Positions 49,901 to 59,300 of a DNA stretch of 64,000 nt are shown here, piece by piece. The notes beneath the pieces were generated by a model. That model did no database searches and was not told the DNA's origin. It worked only from the letters and a program-made list of their open reading frames with translations. A program made the position numbers and the translations under genes. The stretch covers positions 434,001 to 498,000 of the forward strand of contig NZ_SRLC01000003.1 in NCBI RefSeq assembly GCF_004765605.1. Reading direction: 5' to 3'. Within the stretch, counting starts at the first letter, position 1. The number at the start of each line of letters is the position of its first letter. This DNA is from Hymenobacter aquaticus (lineage in GTDB: Bacteria > Bacteroidota > Bacteroidia > Cytophagales > Hymenobacteraceae).

Positions 49901-51824
49901 GATGCAGGGCCAGGTAGCCGGTGCCGGCCTGTTGCAGCTCCGCCACCCGGCTGGCTGCCCGGGCCCAGCCCGAATCCAGGACGGCAATGCCGGTCAGCGG
50001 CGGGGCCAGCTGAATATGGCGGGCCGTGGGCAGCAGGGCTTCGGCGGCCGCCCGATCAGCTGGGGCGGGCAGGGCCAGGTGCCGGGCCAGAGTGGCCGCC
50101 GCCGTCTGCAGCGCGGCCAGGGCGGCCTGGGCGGCGCGCAGCAGGTGCGGCAGCGCATCCTGGTCGGCGGGCAGCAGCACCAGCAGCTCACTGCCCCAGA
50201 AAAGCAGGCTTTTCGGCCGGCCGACTTTCTGCAGCGTGGCTTGCAGGCGCGTGGCCTGCGCTTCGGCGTGGGCGGCGTCGGCATCGGTCCAGGTGCTGAG
50301 GGAGGGAAAGGCCAGGCGAGGCAGCTCGACCGCGCCGCGCTGCTCCCGCAGGTGCAGCAGCTCGCCCACCACCTGCTGGGCCGTGCGGCGGCTATGGCCG
50401 ATGGGGGCATTTACGGCCAGGGCGTAGTCGTTGAGGGCTTGGCGGTAGCGGGGCAGCTGCGCCACCTGGTCGGCTACGGCGGGCGGCGCGGCCGGGCGGC
50501 CCAGGCTGAGCGTGTGCTTCAGCTCGTCGTGCAGGGCTTTCTTGTTGGCTTTGTGGCTGTGCAGCTCCAGGCAGGCGGCACCCAGCCCCAGGTTGTCGAG
50601 GCGGCGCTGCACCACTTCCAGGGCCGCCATTTTCTCGGCCACGAACAGCACTTTTTTACCCGCCCCAATGGCCTCGGCCAGCAGGTTTGCAATGGTCTGC
50701 GACTTGCCCGTGCCGGGCGGCCCCTGAATGACGAGGTTGCGGCCTTCCTGCACGGCCAGCAACGCCAGCAGCTGCGACGAGTCGGCATCCAGCACCTGGT
50801 GCAGCGCGTGGGCCGCACTTTCGGTGTCGAGAAAAGCCGTGTCGCCCACGCTGGGCGGGGCATCCTGAAAGCCGGTATCGGGGCCGAGCAGGGCGGCAAT
50901 GGCGGGGTGTGCCAGCAAGTCGGCCCCGGCGGGCCAGGTGGCCGGGTCCAGGTCGCGGTAGAGCAGAAACTTGCCGAAGGAAAAGAACCCCAGGGCAATG
51001 CTGTCGGGCTGCACCTGCCAGCGCGGCTGGCCCGCTACGGCCCGGGCCACGGCGGCAAAGTACTCGGCGGGGCGCAGTTCCTCTTCCGCTTCGGGCAGCG
51101 GCAGCGGCAGGCCGAAGCTGGCCCGCAGCTTGGCCTGCAAGCTCAGGTTGCCTTCGATTTCGGCCCCGGTATGACGCAGCTTAAACCGCTCGGCGGCGGT
51201 GCTGCGTTCCAGCAGCACGGGCACCAGCAGCAGCGGGGCCTGGCGCGGCTCCGGGCTACTGTCGGCCTCAAACCAGGTGAGTTGCCCCAGGGCCAGATAC
51301 AGGATATTGACACCTTGCTCTTCCAGGCTGGTGCGGGCCGCGTAATACGTATTGAGTAGCCGGACTTCGAGCTTGCCTTGCAGCTCAGCGGTTTGCAGCT
51401 TGTTGTCGGTCAGCAGGCGCTGGCGCTCGGCTGCGGGCAAGTCGGGCGGCAGCGGCACCAGCGGGGGAGCGGCGGCCGCGGCGGCCAGCGCCTGGCGGAA
51501 AACTTCCCGGTGCTCGGTCTTTTCCTCGTCGGTCAGCCCCTGCGCGGCGGCTTCCAGCTCGGTATAGCCGGCCATGTACTGGATGGAGTGCGCCGTTTTG
51601 ACGGTGCTGGCGTCGGGCAGCCCCTGGAAATACATGGTTTTGCCCTGGCGCACCAGCACCTCGTACACCGCCGCCGACTCTTCCTGCACCACGCCCACGC
51701 CCCGGGCCGGCGAGGGCCGGAAGTTGAGCAAGGGGTTGCGCAACCCCAGATCCAGCAGCTCCTCCCGGGAGGCCAGCAGGCGGGCAAGCAAGGCAGCGGA
51801 GGCGGTAACCGGAGTCGTTTCCAT
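46965..51824 (-). CDS. DUF4011 - SF1 helicase - Vsr-like nuclease - DUF3320 protein (probable antiphage/defence protein)
   Basis: This 1,619-aa protein starts at ATG 51824 (a longer frame to 51881 is less likely). In order: a DUF4011-type N-terminus (ELLDLGLRNPLLNFRP, ~22-37); an SF1 helicase with Walker A GPPGTGKS (368-375), Walker B DEAS (1002-1005) in VVFDEASQVKPVDALG, GDSKQLPP, WHYRSQHESLI and LNVLITRAKQ; a Vsr/MTES_1575-like nuclease (~1296-1385) with SPFEEAVHRAL, FSLDLAVV, IECDGAMYHSARSARDRDRL and HRIWSTDWF; and a DUF3320 C-terminus (~1440 to end). This order is reported for single-gene antiphage systems (Hhe type). The catalytic residues look intact. It is next to a RAYT, which suggests a mobile island. 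Confidence 0.9.
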   Translation of the reverse strand: METTPVTASAALLARLLASREELLDLGLRNPLLNFRPSPARGVGVVQEESAAVYEVLVRQGKTMYFQGLPDASTVKTAHSIQYMAGYTELEAAAQGLTDEEKTEHREVFRQALAAAAAAPPLVPLPPDLPAAERQRLLTDNKLQTAELQGKLEVRLLNTYYAARTSLEEQGVNILYLALGQLTWFEADSSPEPRQAPLLLVPVLLERSTAAERFKLRHTGAEIEGNLSLQAKLRASFGLPLPLPEAEEELRPAEYFAAVARAVAGQPRWQVQPDSIALGFFSFGKFLLYRDLDPATWPAGADLLAHPAIAALLGPDTGFQDAPPSVGDTAFLDTESAAHALHQVLDADSSQLLALLAVQEGRNLVIQGPPGTGKSQTIANLLAEAIGAGKKVLFVAEKMAALEVVQRRLDNLGLGAACLELHSHKANKKALHDELKHTLSLGRPAAPPAVADQVAQLPRYRQALNDYALAVNAPIGHSRRTAQQVVGELLHLREQRGAVELPRLAFPSLSTWTDADAAHAEAQATRLQATLQKVGRPKSLLFWGSELLVLLPADQDALPHLLRAAQAALAALQTAAATLARHLALPAPADRAAAEALLPTARHIQLAPPLTGIAVLDSGWARAASRVAELQQAGTGYLALHQQYDAVLLPEAWGQQLLAERAALLSYGDKWWKFLNGDYRQARKRLQSIWRGPLPAAAEVLPVLDAIHESRRYAQAIAAAAPWAAPLFGPAWQALRSDWPALRKVADYLGLTHQRIAQRQLPAEVLPYLAVASGADGIAAPLATLETALARHRAATQALTAALQLNEARRFGPDGRLEFQPFPAQEQTLSAWLTDVPALRLTTEWNNVAAAVAAENLPELVRLAETWEPAAQYLAAAVRQTWLEYLQKQAYAQHPALRQFERASHEEMAARFRAADEDSLYHNRVRAMQQHFNQLPNAQASGQMLLLRNEFAKKTRHLPLRKLMQQAGRAIQAIKPVFMMSPLSVASYLPPGAVEFDLVVFDEASQVKPVDALGAIARGRQLVVVGDSKQLPPTSFFDSLTGAGEEADEENVTADVPSILELCKARQMPERMLRWHYRSQHESLITPSNHLFYEDKLVVFPSPGGQGQLGLVYHHLPATYYERGTTRTNPLEAAAVAQAVLHHARTTPRLTLGVVAFSMAQRQAIEDALEKLRRQHPETEDFFNRHPHEPFFVKNLENVQGDERDVILISLGYGRTREGSLSMSFGPLNGEGGERRLNVLITRAKQRCEVFTNFAADDLDLARTKAKGVAALKTFLHFAQRGVLNQNQNTGRALESPFEEAVHRALTARGYTVRPRVGSQGFSLDLAVVDPDQPGRYLLGIECDGAMYHSARSARDRDRLRQQVLENVGWQLHRIWSTDWFRDPARETERVVQVIEAARRPAAREQEPAAAVAAAEDSEEPVGITREAAPSGPVPLAEPYQLAQLPAAARQQEVHQHPMARLAGWVAQVVAVESPVHLDEVTRRIALATGATQVGVRIRKSVADAVRLAGNLRHIRPEGAFLWAPAMTAAAVPLRDRSALPAASRKLHFVAPEELAQALLTIVRHSFALERSAVVLPAARLLGFARPSEEMREQIDAAVQQLVDQGRLRESNGVLQPAG

Positions 51825-51943
51825 GATAGAAAGGGCAGAGGCCGTAACGGCCGCGCGGGCTCTGGCCAGGGAGCTGGTCAACCAAAGTTGCTGGTTAACG
51901 CTCCACCGGACAAAGCCCGCGCGTATTTATTTCGCTGACTGGC

Positions 51944-53704
51944 TTACCGCACCACCGGCGGCTGATTGGCCGTCGCGCCGGCGTTCAGCTTGCTGTGCCT
52001 GTAGCCGTAGTTGAAGTACAGGGCTAGGCCGATAATCAGCCAGCCGAAGAACAGCAGCCAGTTGTTGATACCCAGCTGGGTCATCAGGTAGAGGTTGGTG
52101 AGCAGACCCAGGGTGGGCAGCAGCGAGAGGCTGCGGCGCACCGAGGCAATGGTCAGATAAATGCAGAAGCCGAAGAACACCAGCATCGGGATGTAGTGCT
52201 GGAACCCCTCGAAGCCTTCGGCCCCGCCCACGATACGGCCCATTTCGGCTACGGCAGCGCCGTTGTAGGCAAACAGCAGCCCGATACCGATGAGCATGAT
52301 AAGCGGCAGCAGAAACTGGCCGTTGATGTAGGGCACCTTGAAGCGGGCTTCGGAAGTGCCGTGCGGGTCCAGAATCAGGATGCCGCCGCAGACCAGGGCA
52401 AAGGCGAACAGCGTCCCGATGCTGGTCAGGTCGATAACCAGGTCCATGTTGAGCAGCAAAGCCGGCACGCCCACGAAGAAGCCCGTGACGATGGTGCTGA
52501 ACGAAGGCGTGTGGAACTTAGGGTGCACCCGGCCAAAGATGGGGGGCAGCAGCCCGTCGCGGCTCATCGACATCCAGATGCGGGGCTGCCCGATCTGGAA
52601 CACGAGCAGCACCGAGGCCATGGCAAAAATGGCACTCACGGCCACCACGCCGGCCAACTGGGGCAGGCCTACTTTCTGGAACACGAAGGCCAGCGGGTCG
52701 CCCACGCCCAACTCCTTATAGCTCACCATGCCGGTCAGCACCAAGGTGATAATCACGTAGAGCACGGTGCAGATAATCAGGGCGTAAATCATGGCCCGGG
52801 GCAGGTCGCGCTGGGGGTTTTTGCACTCCTCGGCCGTCGTTGAAATGGCGTCGAAGCCGATGTAGGCGAAGAACACGGCCGAGACTCCCTTGAGCACGCC
52901 GGCCACGCCATTGGGGGCGAACGGGCTCCAGTTGGCCGGCTGCACGTAGAACACGCCCACGGCAATAACGACGGCCACCACAATCAGCTTGAGCAGCACC
53001 AGCAGGTTGGAAGCCGTTTTCGACTCCTTGATGCCCACGTAGACCACGGCCGTAATCAGAACCGTAATCAGGAAGGCGGGCAGGTCGCAGACCAGGCGGA
53101 AGTCGCCAAACAGCACCGGGGCCGAGTTCCAGGTTTTGTAGGCTTCCATCGTGGCCGGGGCCACGTCGGCCAGGGGCTGGCCGGCCATCATCAGGTCCAG
53201 CACTTCGTGGTAGCCCTTGTAGGCGCTCTGGGTGCCCATGGTCAGGTAACTCGGGATGTGCACCCCGATGCCATCCATGAGCCCGGTAAAGTAGTCGGAC
53301 CAGGAAATGGCCACCACGATGTTGCCCACGGCGTATTCCATGATGAGGGCCCAGCCGATAATCCAGGCCGTCAGCTCGCCAAAGGAAGCGTAGGCGTAGG
53401 TGTAGGCCGAGCCGCTAATGGGAATGGTGGCGGCAAACTGGGCGTAGCACAACGCCGAAAACGCGCAGGCAATGGCGGTGAACACAAACAGCAGCGACAC
53501 GGCCGGGCCGCCGTCGTGCGAGGCATTGCCGATGGTGCTGAAGATGCCCGCCCCGATAACGGCGGCAATGCCCAGGGCCGTCAGGTCGCGCACCGAGAGG
53601 TTGCGCTCCAGGCCGCCGTGGCTGTGGCCTTCCACGTCGGCCGGCGGGTTTTGCAGAATAGCGCCGATATCCTTGCGGCGAAACAGATTAGAGAAAGAAC
53701 TCAT
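51944..53704 (-). CDS. Amino acid permease, cationic-amino-acid (CAT)-like APC family
   Basis: This 586-aa protein has about 14 hydrophobic segments and the APC motif LTALGIAAVIGAGIFSTIGN. SGSAYTYAYASFGELTAWII, IGFDAISTTAEECKNPQRDL and RIWMSMSRDGLLPPIFG are typical of the CAT subfamily, which moves amino acids such as arginine and lysine. Length is normal. Its upstream 350 bp are gene-free. The conserved block is complete and no frameshift is visible. Confidence 0.94.
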   Translation of the reverse strand: MSSFSNLFRRKDIGAILQNPPADVEGHSHGGLERNLSVRDLTALGIAAVIGAGIFSTIGNASHDGGPAVSLLFVFTAIACAFSALCYAQFAATIPISGSAYTYAYASFGELTAWIIGWALIMEYAVGNIVVAISWSDYFTGLMDGIGVHIPSYLTMGTQSAYKGYHEVLDLMMAGQPLADVAPATMEAYKTWNSAPVLFGDFRLVCDLPAFLITVLITAVVYVGIKESKTASNLLVLLKLIVVAVVIAVGVFYVQPANWSPFAPNGVAGVLKGVSAVFFAYIGFDAISTTAEECKNPQRDLPRAMIYALIICTVLYVIITLVLTGMVSYKELGVGDPLAFVFQKVGLPQLAGVVAVSAIFAMASVLLVFQIGQPRIWMSMSRDGLLPPIFGRVHPKFHTPSFSTIVTGFFVGVPALLLNMDLVIDLTSIGTLFAFALVCGGILILDPHGTSEARFKVPYINGQFLLPLIMLIGIGLLFAYNGAAVAEMGRIVGGAEGFEGFQHYIPMLVFFGFCIYLTIASVRRSLSLLPTLGLLTNLYLMTQLGINNWLLFFGWLIIGLALYFNYGYRHSKLNAGATANQPPVVR

Positions 53705-54058
53705 TTATGGGTTGTGAGAGAGCAGGGTGTTTGAGGCCCAAAAGATAAAGAATATTGCGGCGGGGCTGGTACATCGGCGGGCTTGGCACCGGATCTAAAG
53801 TTGTTCCACCCGCATTTTTAACGACTTTAGCTGCCATCCAACCGGCTGGCCGGGCCTTTCAAGTCTCCAAAATCCGGAACCGTGGCCGAAACGCTACGTG
53901 ACGACCGGCACTGGCAGCCCCAGAACGGCTCCGGCCTGCTGCTGGGGGTGCGAGCCGGCAATACCGCGTGCAACACCAACCAACGCTTGTATTTCTGCTT
54001 ATAAATGACGTTCTTGAAACCGCTTACGTATCTTTCTATCCCTTTGCCGGTTAACCTT
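53705..54058. other. 354-bp gene-free region between permease and PKD lipoprotein
   Basis: This divergent spacer holds an inverted CTAAAGT/ACTTTAG pair at about 53800-53826. A frame without ATG (stop TAG near 53823 to TAA at 54001, about 58 codons; GTG possible) is open but has no recognisable content, so I do not call it. No recognisable promoter is identified with confidence. Confidence 0.45.
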
Positions 54059-54754
54059 ATGAAAGCCTTCCTTATTGCTGGTCTTGGATGCATACTTGGG
54101 CTGGCCGGCTGCCAGTCGTCGGATGAAGCTACGCCCGAGCCGGCCACGGCCGATTTTACGTATAGCGGCGCCGCTCAGCACTTCACTCCCATTACGTTTA
54201 CCAGCACCACGCCAAACGCTGCGACATACGCCTGGGATTTTGGAGATGCTTCTACCGCCACGGTCGCCAACCCAAGTCATACGTTCCGCAAGCCGGGCAC
54301 GTATACCGTCACGCTACGGACTACCAGCGCCAACGGCTCGGTTAGTATCAGCAAGACCCTGACGCTGGCGCAGGCCGATACCGTCCGGATTCTCGCCCAA
54401 CGCTTCAGCGGCACCTATCATTTTACCAATGTTTACGAGTACCGGTACTCATCTGCCACCAACAGCATTATCCGGACGCCCCTTCCCGACGTGACCATGG
54501 AGGCAGTTGCCACTTCGGAAGGCCTGTCCCTGTTTGGCCGCAACTGGGTACTCGGCAGCAGAGCTATCTGGCAGCGGTCACCAACTAGTTCGGTGCCGGC
54601 CTACTGGTATTACAGTGGCATTGGCTCTATGCAATCCTCGCTGGACATCCTGCAGGCCGGCGACAGTCTGCGCGTTGATATCAAGACCAGTTCCGGCATA
54701 GGCGCCTCATCGGCGCGCTCGGGTGTTTTTTACTACGGAGGCCGCAAACGATAG
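54059..54754 (+). CDS. PKD-domain lipoprotein
   Basis: This 231-aa protein starts at ATG 54059 with lipoprotein signal LGLAGCQSS (Cys18). Residues ~30-105 form a PKD domain (YAWDFGDAS, NPSHTFRKPGTYTVTLRTTS), a beta-sandwich used for surface adhesion or carbohydrate recognition. The ~120-residue remainder (VRILAQRFSGTYHFTNVYEY and later) is beta-rich without a named family. It would be anchored in the outer membrane. A terminator follows the stop. Confidence 0.85.
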   Translation: MKAFLIAGLGCILGLAGCQSSDEATPEPATADFTYSGAAQHFTPITFTSTTPNAATYAWDFGDASTATVANPSHTFRKPGTYTVTLRTTSANGSVSISKTLTLAQADTVRILAQRFSGTYHFTNVYEYRYSSATNSIIRTPLPDVTMEAVATSEGLSLFGRNWVLGSRAIWQRSPTSSVPAYWYYSGIGSMQSSLDILQAGDSLRVDIKTSSGIGASSARSGVFYYGGRKR

Positions 54755-54776
54755 TCAGCACCTAACCCATTGCTTC

Positions 54777-54810
54777 AGCCCTGATGCCTGCATAGGTGTC
54801 AGGGCTTTTT
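54777..54810 (+). terminator. Rho-independent terminator
   Basis: AGCCCTGATGCC pairs with GGTGTCAGGGCT (two G-U or mismatch positions) and is followed by TTTTT on the plus strand, 23 bp after the PKD lipoprotein stop. It also separates that gene from the convergent 90-aa gene. Confidence 0.75.
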
Positions 54811-54834
54811 GCTTACGGGAAACCCACCGACCGA

Positions 54835-55107
54835 TCAGGCGGCACTGCCCAGCACCCGCCGCAGCACCTGCTCCAGAGCATCGAGCGTCACCACGTCGCC
54901 CTGCACCAGGATGCGGCCCCGCTGCCAGAGCAGCATTTTGCGGGGCCGCCCATCCTCGCCCGTGGTGCAGAACATAGTGCCCCCGAGAGCTTCGCTGGTC
55001 GGGCGCTTGTAGAAGCCGGGGCGCTGCTGGACAAAGCCGTAGCGCAGCAGGGTAGCGTGGAAGTAGAGCATACTGTTTACGTACGATTTACCCGCCGCCG
55101 CAGCCAC
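54835..55107 (-). CDS. Small conserved-looking protein downstream of the regulator
   Basis: This 77- to 90-aa frame reads MLYFHATLLRYGFVQQRPGF when started at ATG 55071, with GTG at 55107 as alternative. It continues TMFCTTGEDGRPRKMLLWQR and RILVQGDVVTLDALEQVLRR. The wording (a short beta sheet and a terminal helix) is not known to me as a family. It follows the S24-like regulator gene by 16 bp on the same strand, so it is probably co-transcribed with it and could be a partner. Confidence 0.55.
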   Translation of the reverse strand: MAAAAGKSYVNSMLYFHATLLRYGFVQQRPGFYKRPTSEALGGTMFCTTGEDGRPRKMLLWQRGRILVQGDVVTLDALEQVLRRVLGSAA

Positions 55108-55122
55108 GCCCCGGCCGCCGGC

Positions 55123-55992
55123 TTACTGCCCCTGCTCCAGGCGCTGCACCCGGTCGAGCAGGTCCTGGAGGTGGGCTTCTAGGGTGGCTACCTTGGGGTC
55201 GGGGGCCGCGGCAGCCGACGGCAGGGTAAAGCGCAAGTGGCCCCGCACGCTCCACCGCTCCACCACGTCGGTTAGCAGCAGCGAGGTAGCGGCCGCCCCG
55301 GCCGCCTCGGGCCGCAGCAGCACCCGGTCGGGCTGCCCGGGGCTCTCAAACACCCGTTGCAGCTGCACGCTTTCCTTGGTCACGACTACGTAGGCCCCGC
55401 CATTCTCAATGGGGTCAGCCGGGTTGTCGAGGCGGGCAATAACCCAATCGAGGGGTGCGAACGTGGGCAGCATATCGGCCCCGGCCACCTGAAAAGCCCG
55501 GCACACGCCCTGCTGCACTTCCGGCAAGCCCAGCGCCCAGGTAGGCAAACCGCGCAGAAACGCCGGCTCCCGGTGCCGCTTCGGGTACTGAAGCAGCGCC
55601 TCCCCACCCACCATGCTGAGTGTCGGGGCGCCGCTGTCGGCCGCTTCCCGCACCACAGTAGCCGCCCCCACCGCCGCTTTTTTGCCATAGCCCACCACCT
55701 GGTCTTCCTGGACTACGGCCAGATACTGGTGGGCAGCGACGGAATATTGCCGCGGGCCCCCAGCCACCGCAGTTGGTTCGGCGGCCTCCTGGGCAGGGTC
55801 AGTGAACAGCCAGTTCAGGTCGACGCCGCGACTATGCAGAAATTGAATATACTCTTTGGGTATACCTTCCTTGCGGCCGTTTTCCAGCTGGCTGATGTCG
55901 CGCTGAGATAAGCCACTGGCCTGGGCCATCTCCAGCTGGGTCAGGTGGAATTCCTGTCGAATCGCGCGCAGTTTGGCAGGAATCCACTCCAT
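55123..55992 (-). CDS. XRE-family regulator with degenerate S24 (LexA/CI-like) domain
   Basis: This 289-aa protein has an N-terminal helix-turn-helix (HLTQLEMAQASGLSQRDISQ, about residues 16-40). From ~160 it has an S24-like fold with VAGADMLPTFAPLDWVIARL. In active S24 proteins this reads GDSMxPT with a catalytic Ser; here the Ser position is Asp173, and the usual Lys before the Arg of the second motif is Gln212 (SVQLQRVF). Autocleavage therefore looks impossible. A C-terminal coiled coil (EAHLQDLLDRVQRLEQ) suggests dimerisation. Its promoter region carries a palindromic operator. It likely senses a ligand or partner rather than DNA damage. Confidence 0.83.
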   Translation of the reverse strand: MEWIPAKLRAIRQEFHLTQLEMAQASGLSQRDISQLENGRKEGIPKEYIQFLHSRGVDLNWLFTDPAQEAAEPTAVAGGPRQYSVAAHQYLAVVQEDQVVGYGKKAAVGAATVVREAADSGAPTLSMVGGEALLQYPKRHREPAFLRGLPTWALGLPEVQQGVCRAFQVAGADMLPTFAPLDWVIARLDNPADPIENGGAYVVVTKESVQLQRVFESPGQPDRVLLRPEAAGAAATSLLLTDVVERWSVRGHLRFTLPSAAAAPDPKVATLEAHLQDLLDRVQRLEQGQ

Positions 55993-56359
55993 TGAAATTT
56001 ATTCAAAAAAAGAATGCAAAATTTGGATACTATTCATTTATTGAATAGTATTGTACCATCTACTTATAACAAATATGCTTATACCCGCTGCCCCATGCAA
56101 GTATTGCTCATAGGCTTATAGAGGTTGTATCCGAAGAGGTCTTCTCAACAGGACCTTTTCCATTGCTTTTCTTACTTCTCCTGTTGCTTCTCCAAATAAG
56201 CAGCGGCGGTGAAGTTTCATCATATACCGCTCTGCCTGGCCAGCCGAGCCAAGCGACTTATTTCTGGTCGCGTCTGCCCTCCCTTACCACTACCTATTTG
56301 CACGATTCCCCTATGGCAAAAGCTATAGGCTGTCTTCGCATGGCTTTACCTCATCCATT
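55993..56359. other. 367-bp intergenic region between regulator and RHS gene
   Basis: It contains the operator (56000-56051) and AT-rich DNA; a weak 5-bp hairpin (AGGTC / GACCT at 56137-56141 and 56152-56156) followed by a T-rich run, possibly an attenuator; and a 16-codon ATG frame (56313-56363) whose ATGA overlaps the RHS start. An open TTG frame from 56163 is not supported. No other feature seen. Confidence 0.55.
56000..56051. promoter_or_regulatory. Paired inverted-repeat operator candidate (TATTCA type)
   Basis: Two sites lie 8 and 35 bp upstream of the regulator ATG. The first is TATTC-N7-GAATG at 56000-56016; the second is a perfect ATACTATTCA / TGAATAGTAT pair at 56027-56036 and 56042-56051. 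The shared TATTCA half-site suggests binding by the dimeric XRE regulator itself (autoregulation). The sites are about 310 bp from the RHS gene. Confidence 0.65.
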
Positions 56360-59300
56360 ATGAACCCACGTTTCTACCTGACACGCTATTTATTTCGCGG
56401 GCAGTGGCTGGCGCTAGTCGCGGTGCTGCTCCTGTTGCTGCATTATCCGGCGGCGGCTCAACTCACCGAGCGGCTAAGCGGCGGAACTCCTCCCCCGCCC
56501 GAAGCGGCCGCGCTGGGCAAGTTTGCGGAAACTCCGGTCAGCCTGTACTCGGGCGTGCCTAGTATCACTATTCCAATCTACGAGGTTCAACTGCGGGGCC
56601 TCACCCTACCGATTAACCTAAGCTACCACGCCGGCGGGGTGCGCGTGGCGGAAATAGCCAGCTCAGTGGGGCTGGGGTGGGCTCTACAAGCCGGGGGCAG
56701 TGTTTCCTCGACGATTTTGGGCAAAGACGACTTTATCCCGACCGGTTACACGAACGGTGCCTGGCGGATTCCCCAGGACCGGCCCCTGGAACCGAAATAC
56801 ACTACCAACGACTACCTGTTTTGCATGCGCGCTACGGGCACCTCTCCGGCGGGCACTCCTTCTTTTGTATACACCTCGAGCTTTGACACCCAGCCCGACT
56901 TGTATTACTACAGTATGTGCGGGCGGAGCGGCAAATTTTTTCACACGCAGGACGGCAAGGCACACCCGGTGCCCTACGAGCCCCTGGCTATTGAACGCGG
57001 CAACGGCTATACCATCGTGGACGAAAAGGGCAACCGCTTTTCCTTCCAGAGCCAGGAAATAGCAACCACCTACGTTATCCGGCACGGCGGGCACTCCTCC
57101 CCGCAGGACGATTATGCGCCCCAGGCACGCGTATTCTACCTGTCGCAGGTCGAAACGCCTAACCACGAAACCATTACGCTCAGCTACGACACGCTGACCT
57201 ACAGCTACAATAGCCTGGGCAGCTACACGCGCTACCAGAAATCGGGCAACGACAGCAATGCGGGCTGCGCCGATAAGGAGGCGACCTACACGGAAAATAT
57301 TACCCGGGTAGCCGGCTTGCGGCTCAGTAGTGTCCGGTCGAGCCGCGGCGACTTTGTCGAATTCCTGTACAGCAGCTGCTCCCGCGTCGATTTGCCCCGG
57401 ACCAAAGCCCTCAAGCAAATTCGGGTGCACACGGGCAGCCGCACGCGCACCTTCGATTTAGGCTTTGGCTACTTCAACCTGCCTGATGCTACGTCGGATT
57501 GTGACCCGCTCCCCGTTCCCCCGCCCAGGCATTCGGAACGATACCGGCTGAAGCTGGTGAGCGTGACGGAAAGCGGCAAGCCCAGCTACGTCATCAAGTA
57601 CCGGGAAGACTTGCCTTTTCCAGATCGAATCAGCCACGCGCAGGATCATTGGGGCTACTTCAACAACAATCAGGGAATGTTGCTGCCGGCCGAGCCTAGT
57701 AATGGCTTTTACACGGGCGGCACCCGGGAACCAGACCCAGTGATGATGCAAACCGGGATTATCCGGTCGTTGCAGTACCCCACCGGCGGTTGGACGGAGT
57801 ATGAGTTTGAGCCCAACACCTATCTGCATGCCGCCAGCACCGTAGTGCGCGACTCGCTGGTGCAGCCCGTCAGCTTCTATGCCGGCAAGGATGATGATTC
57901 TACGCCGTTGCCGGATGGCACCAAGAACCAGTCGGTGGATTTCACCATTCCGGCTACCGTTCGGCCCTACTCCATGAAGGCGTATTACCGAACCGGCTGT
58001 GGGTTTAGTGTGCCTCAGACGACGCCGCAGTTTCGGTTAGAACTGCACGGGCCCAACAACTACCTCAAAATTTTTGGCGCGTCTACCGACCCGAGCAAAC
58101 CTTTTACGGAGCCTCTGGAGCTGATGCCGGGTGAGTACACCATGAAAGCTACCACCATTGGCTATTGCCCGAATGACTTTTTCAAGCTTTTCTGGACGGA
58201 AGCTATTACGCGCAGTATGCCGGCCAGCAACCGGTTGGCGGGCGGGCTGCGCATCAAGGAAATCCGAAGCTTTGCCGATAAGACGGGTGCCGAGCCGCTC
58301 CGACAGCGCTACTCCTACAGTCCGTTGAACGATTCGACCTTATCCAGTGGCCGGGTGCAGTACATTCCCTCCTATTCCTACATAACAATAGAAAACCGGT
58401 ACTCGAATCAAAGCCAATTGTCCGTGGAAGCCGAGTGCCGCTATGTAGCGCAGTCATCGGGTAGCATAGAGCCCTTAAGCAATATCCAGGGGGGAAACGT
58501 AGCCTACACCTCCGTGCAGGTATTCCAAGACAAATTGGGCGAACATGGCATGACGCACCACACGTTTTCCTGGAAAGAAGACGAGGCGCCGTACGGGCAT
58601 GGCTACCCCTTCACTCCGGCCACCAGCTTCGACTGGCAGCGGGGCCACCCGCTACAGGTCACGCAGTACCGCCGCAACGAGACAACCTACACGTACCAGC
58701 CGGTTCACCGGATTGTCAATCACTACATCCACCACTATACTCCGCCCATTGGGGGTACATGCGAAGATTGCAGCAATTACACCCTCCCCACACAGCCCAA
58801 TGAAACGCACGCTATAGGGTTGAATATCATCGTGAAGCGCCCGGAGTTTTTTTACAGGCCGGATAATGGCTTTCCAGTGGTGATTCCGTCGGAATTCATT
58901 CTGCAGTCTTTTAAATACCTATCAACGTGGACGTACCAAAGCCAGCGGGACGAATATTTTTACTCCCCCTCCGACACCACCCAGTATCGGCTAGTGAAAA
59001 CCTTCTATAAATACGATAATCCTGCTCACGCTCAGCTCACCCGCATCCAAACCTTCTCGGGCGGCTACGACACGCTTACCACCCGCAACCGGTATGCCTT
59101 AGACTACGACACGGCTAATGCCACAACCCCCGTGGCCCTTGGCATTCAGCGGCTGGCTCGTGAGCACCGCATGACGGAGCTGATCGAGCAGCAACAATGG
59201 AGCAAAAGAGGCAACAACAGCTACCTTACGGCTGGGCAGCTCACGCACTACGAAATGGGCAAACCCAGCCTGGATCTGACCCTGCAGGTTTCGTCTCCCA

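Noticed and set aside
53821..54003. A short open plus-strand frame (about 58 codons) without ATG before the PKD lipoprotein
   Set aside because: No start codon other than an internal GTG and no recognisable content or neighbour support.
56163..56363. A 66-codon TTG-started frame upstream of the RHS gene with a hydrophobic start
   Set aside because: The hydrophobic run comes from a T-rich stretch, the start is weak, and only the 16-codon ATG-started end of the frame is worth noting.
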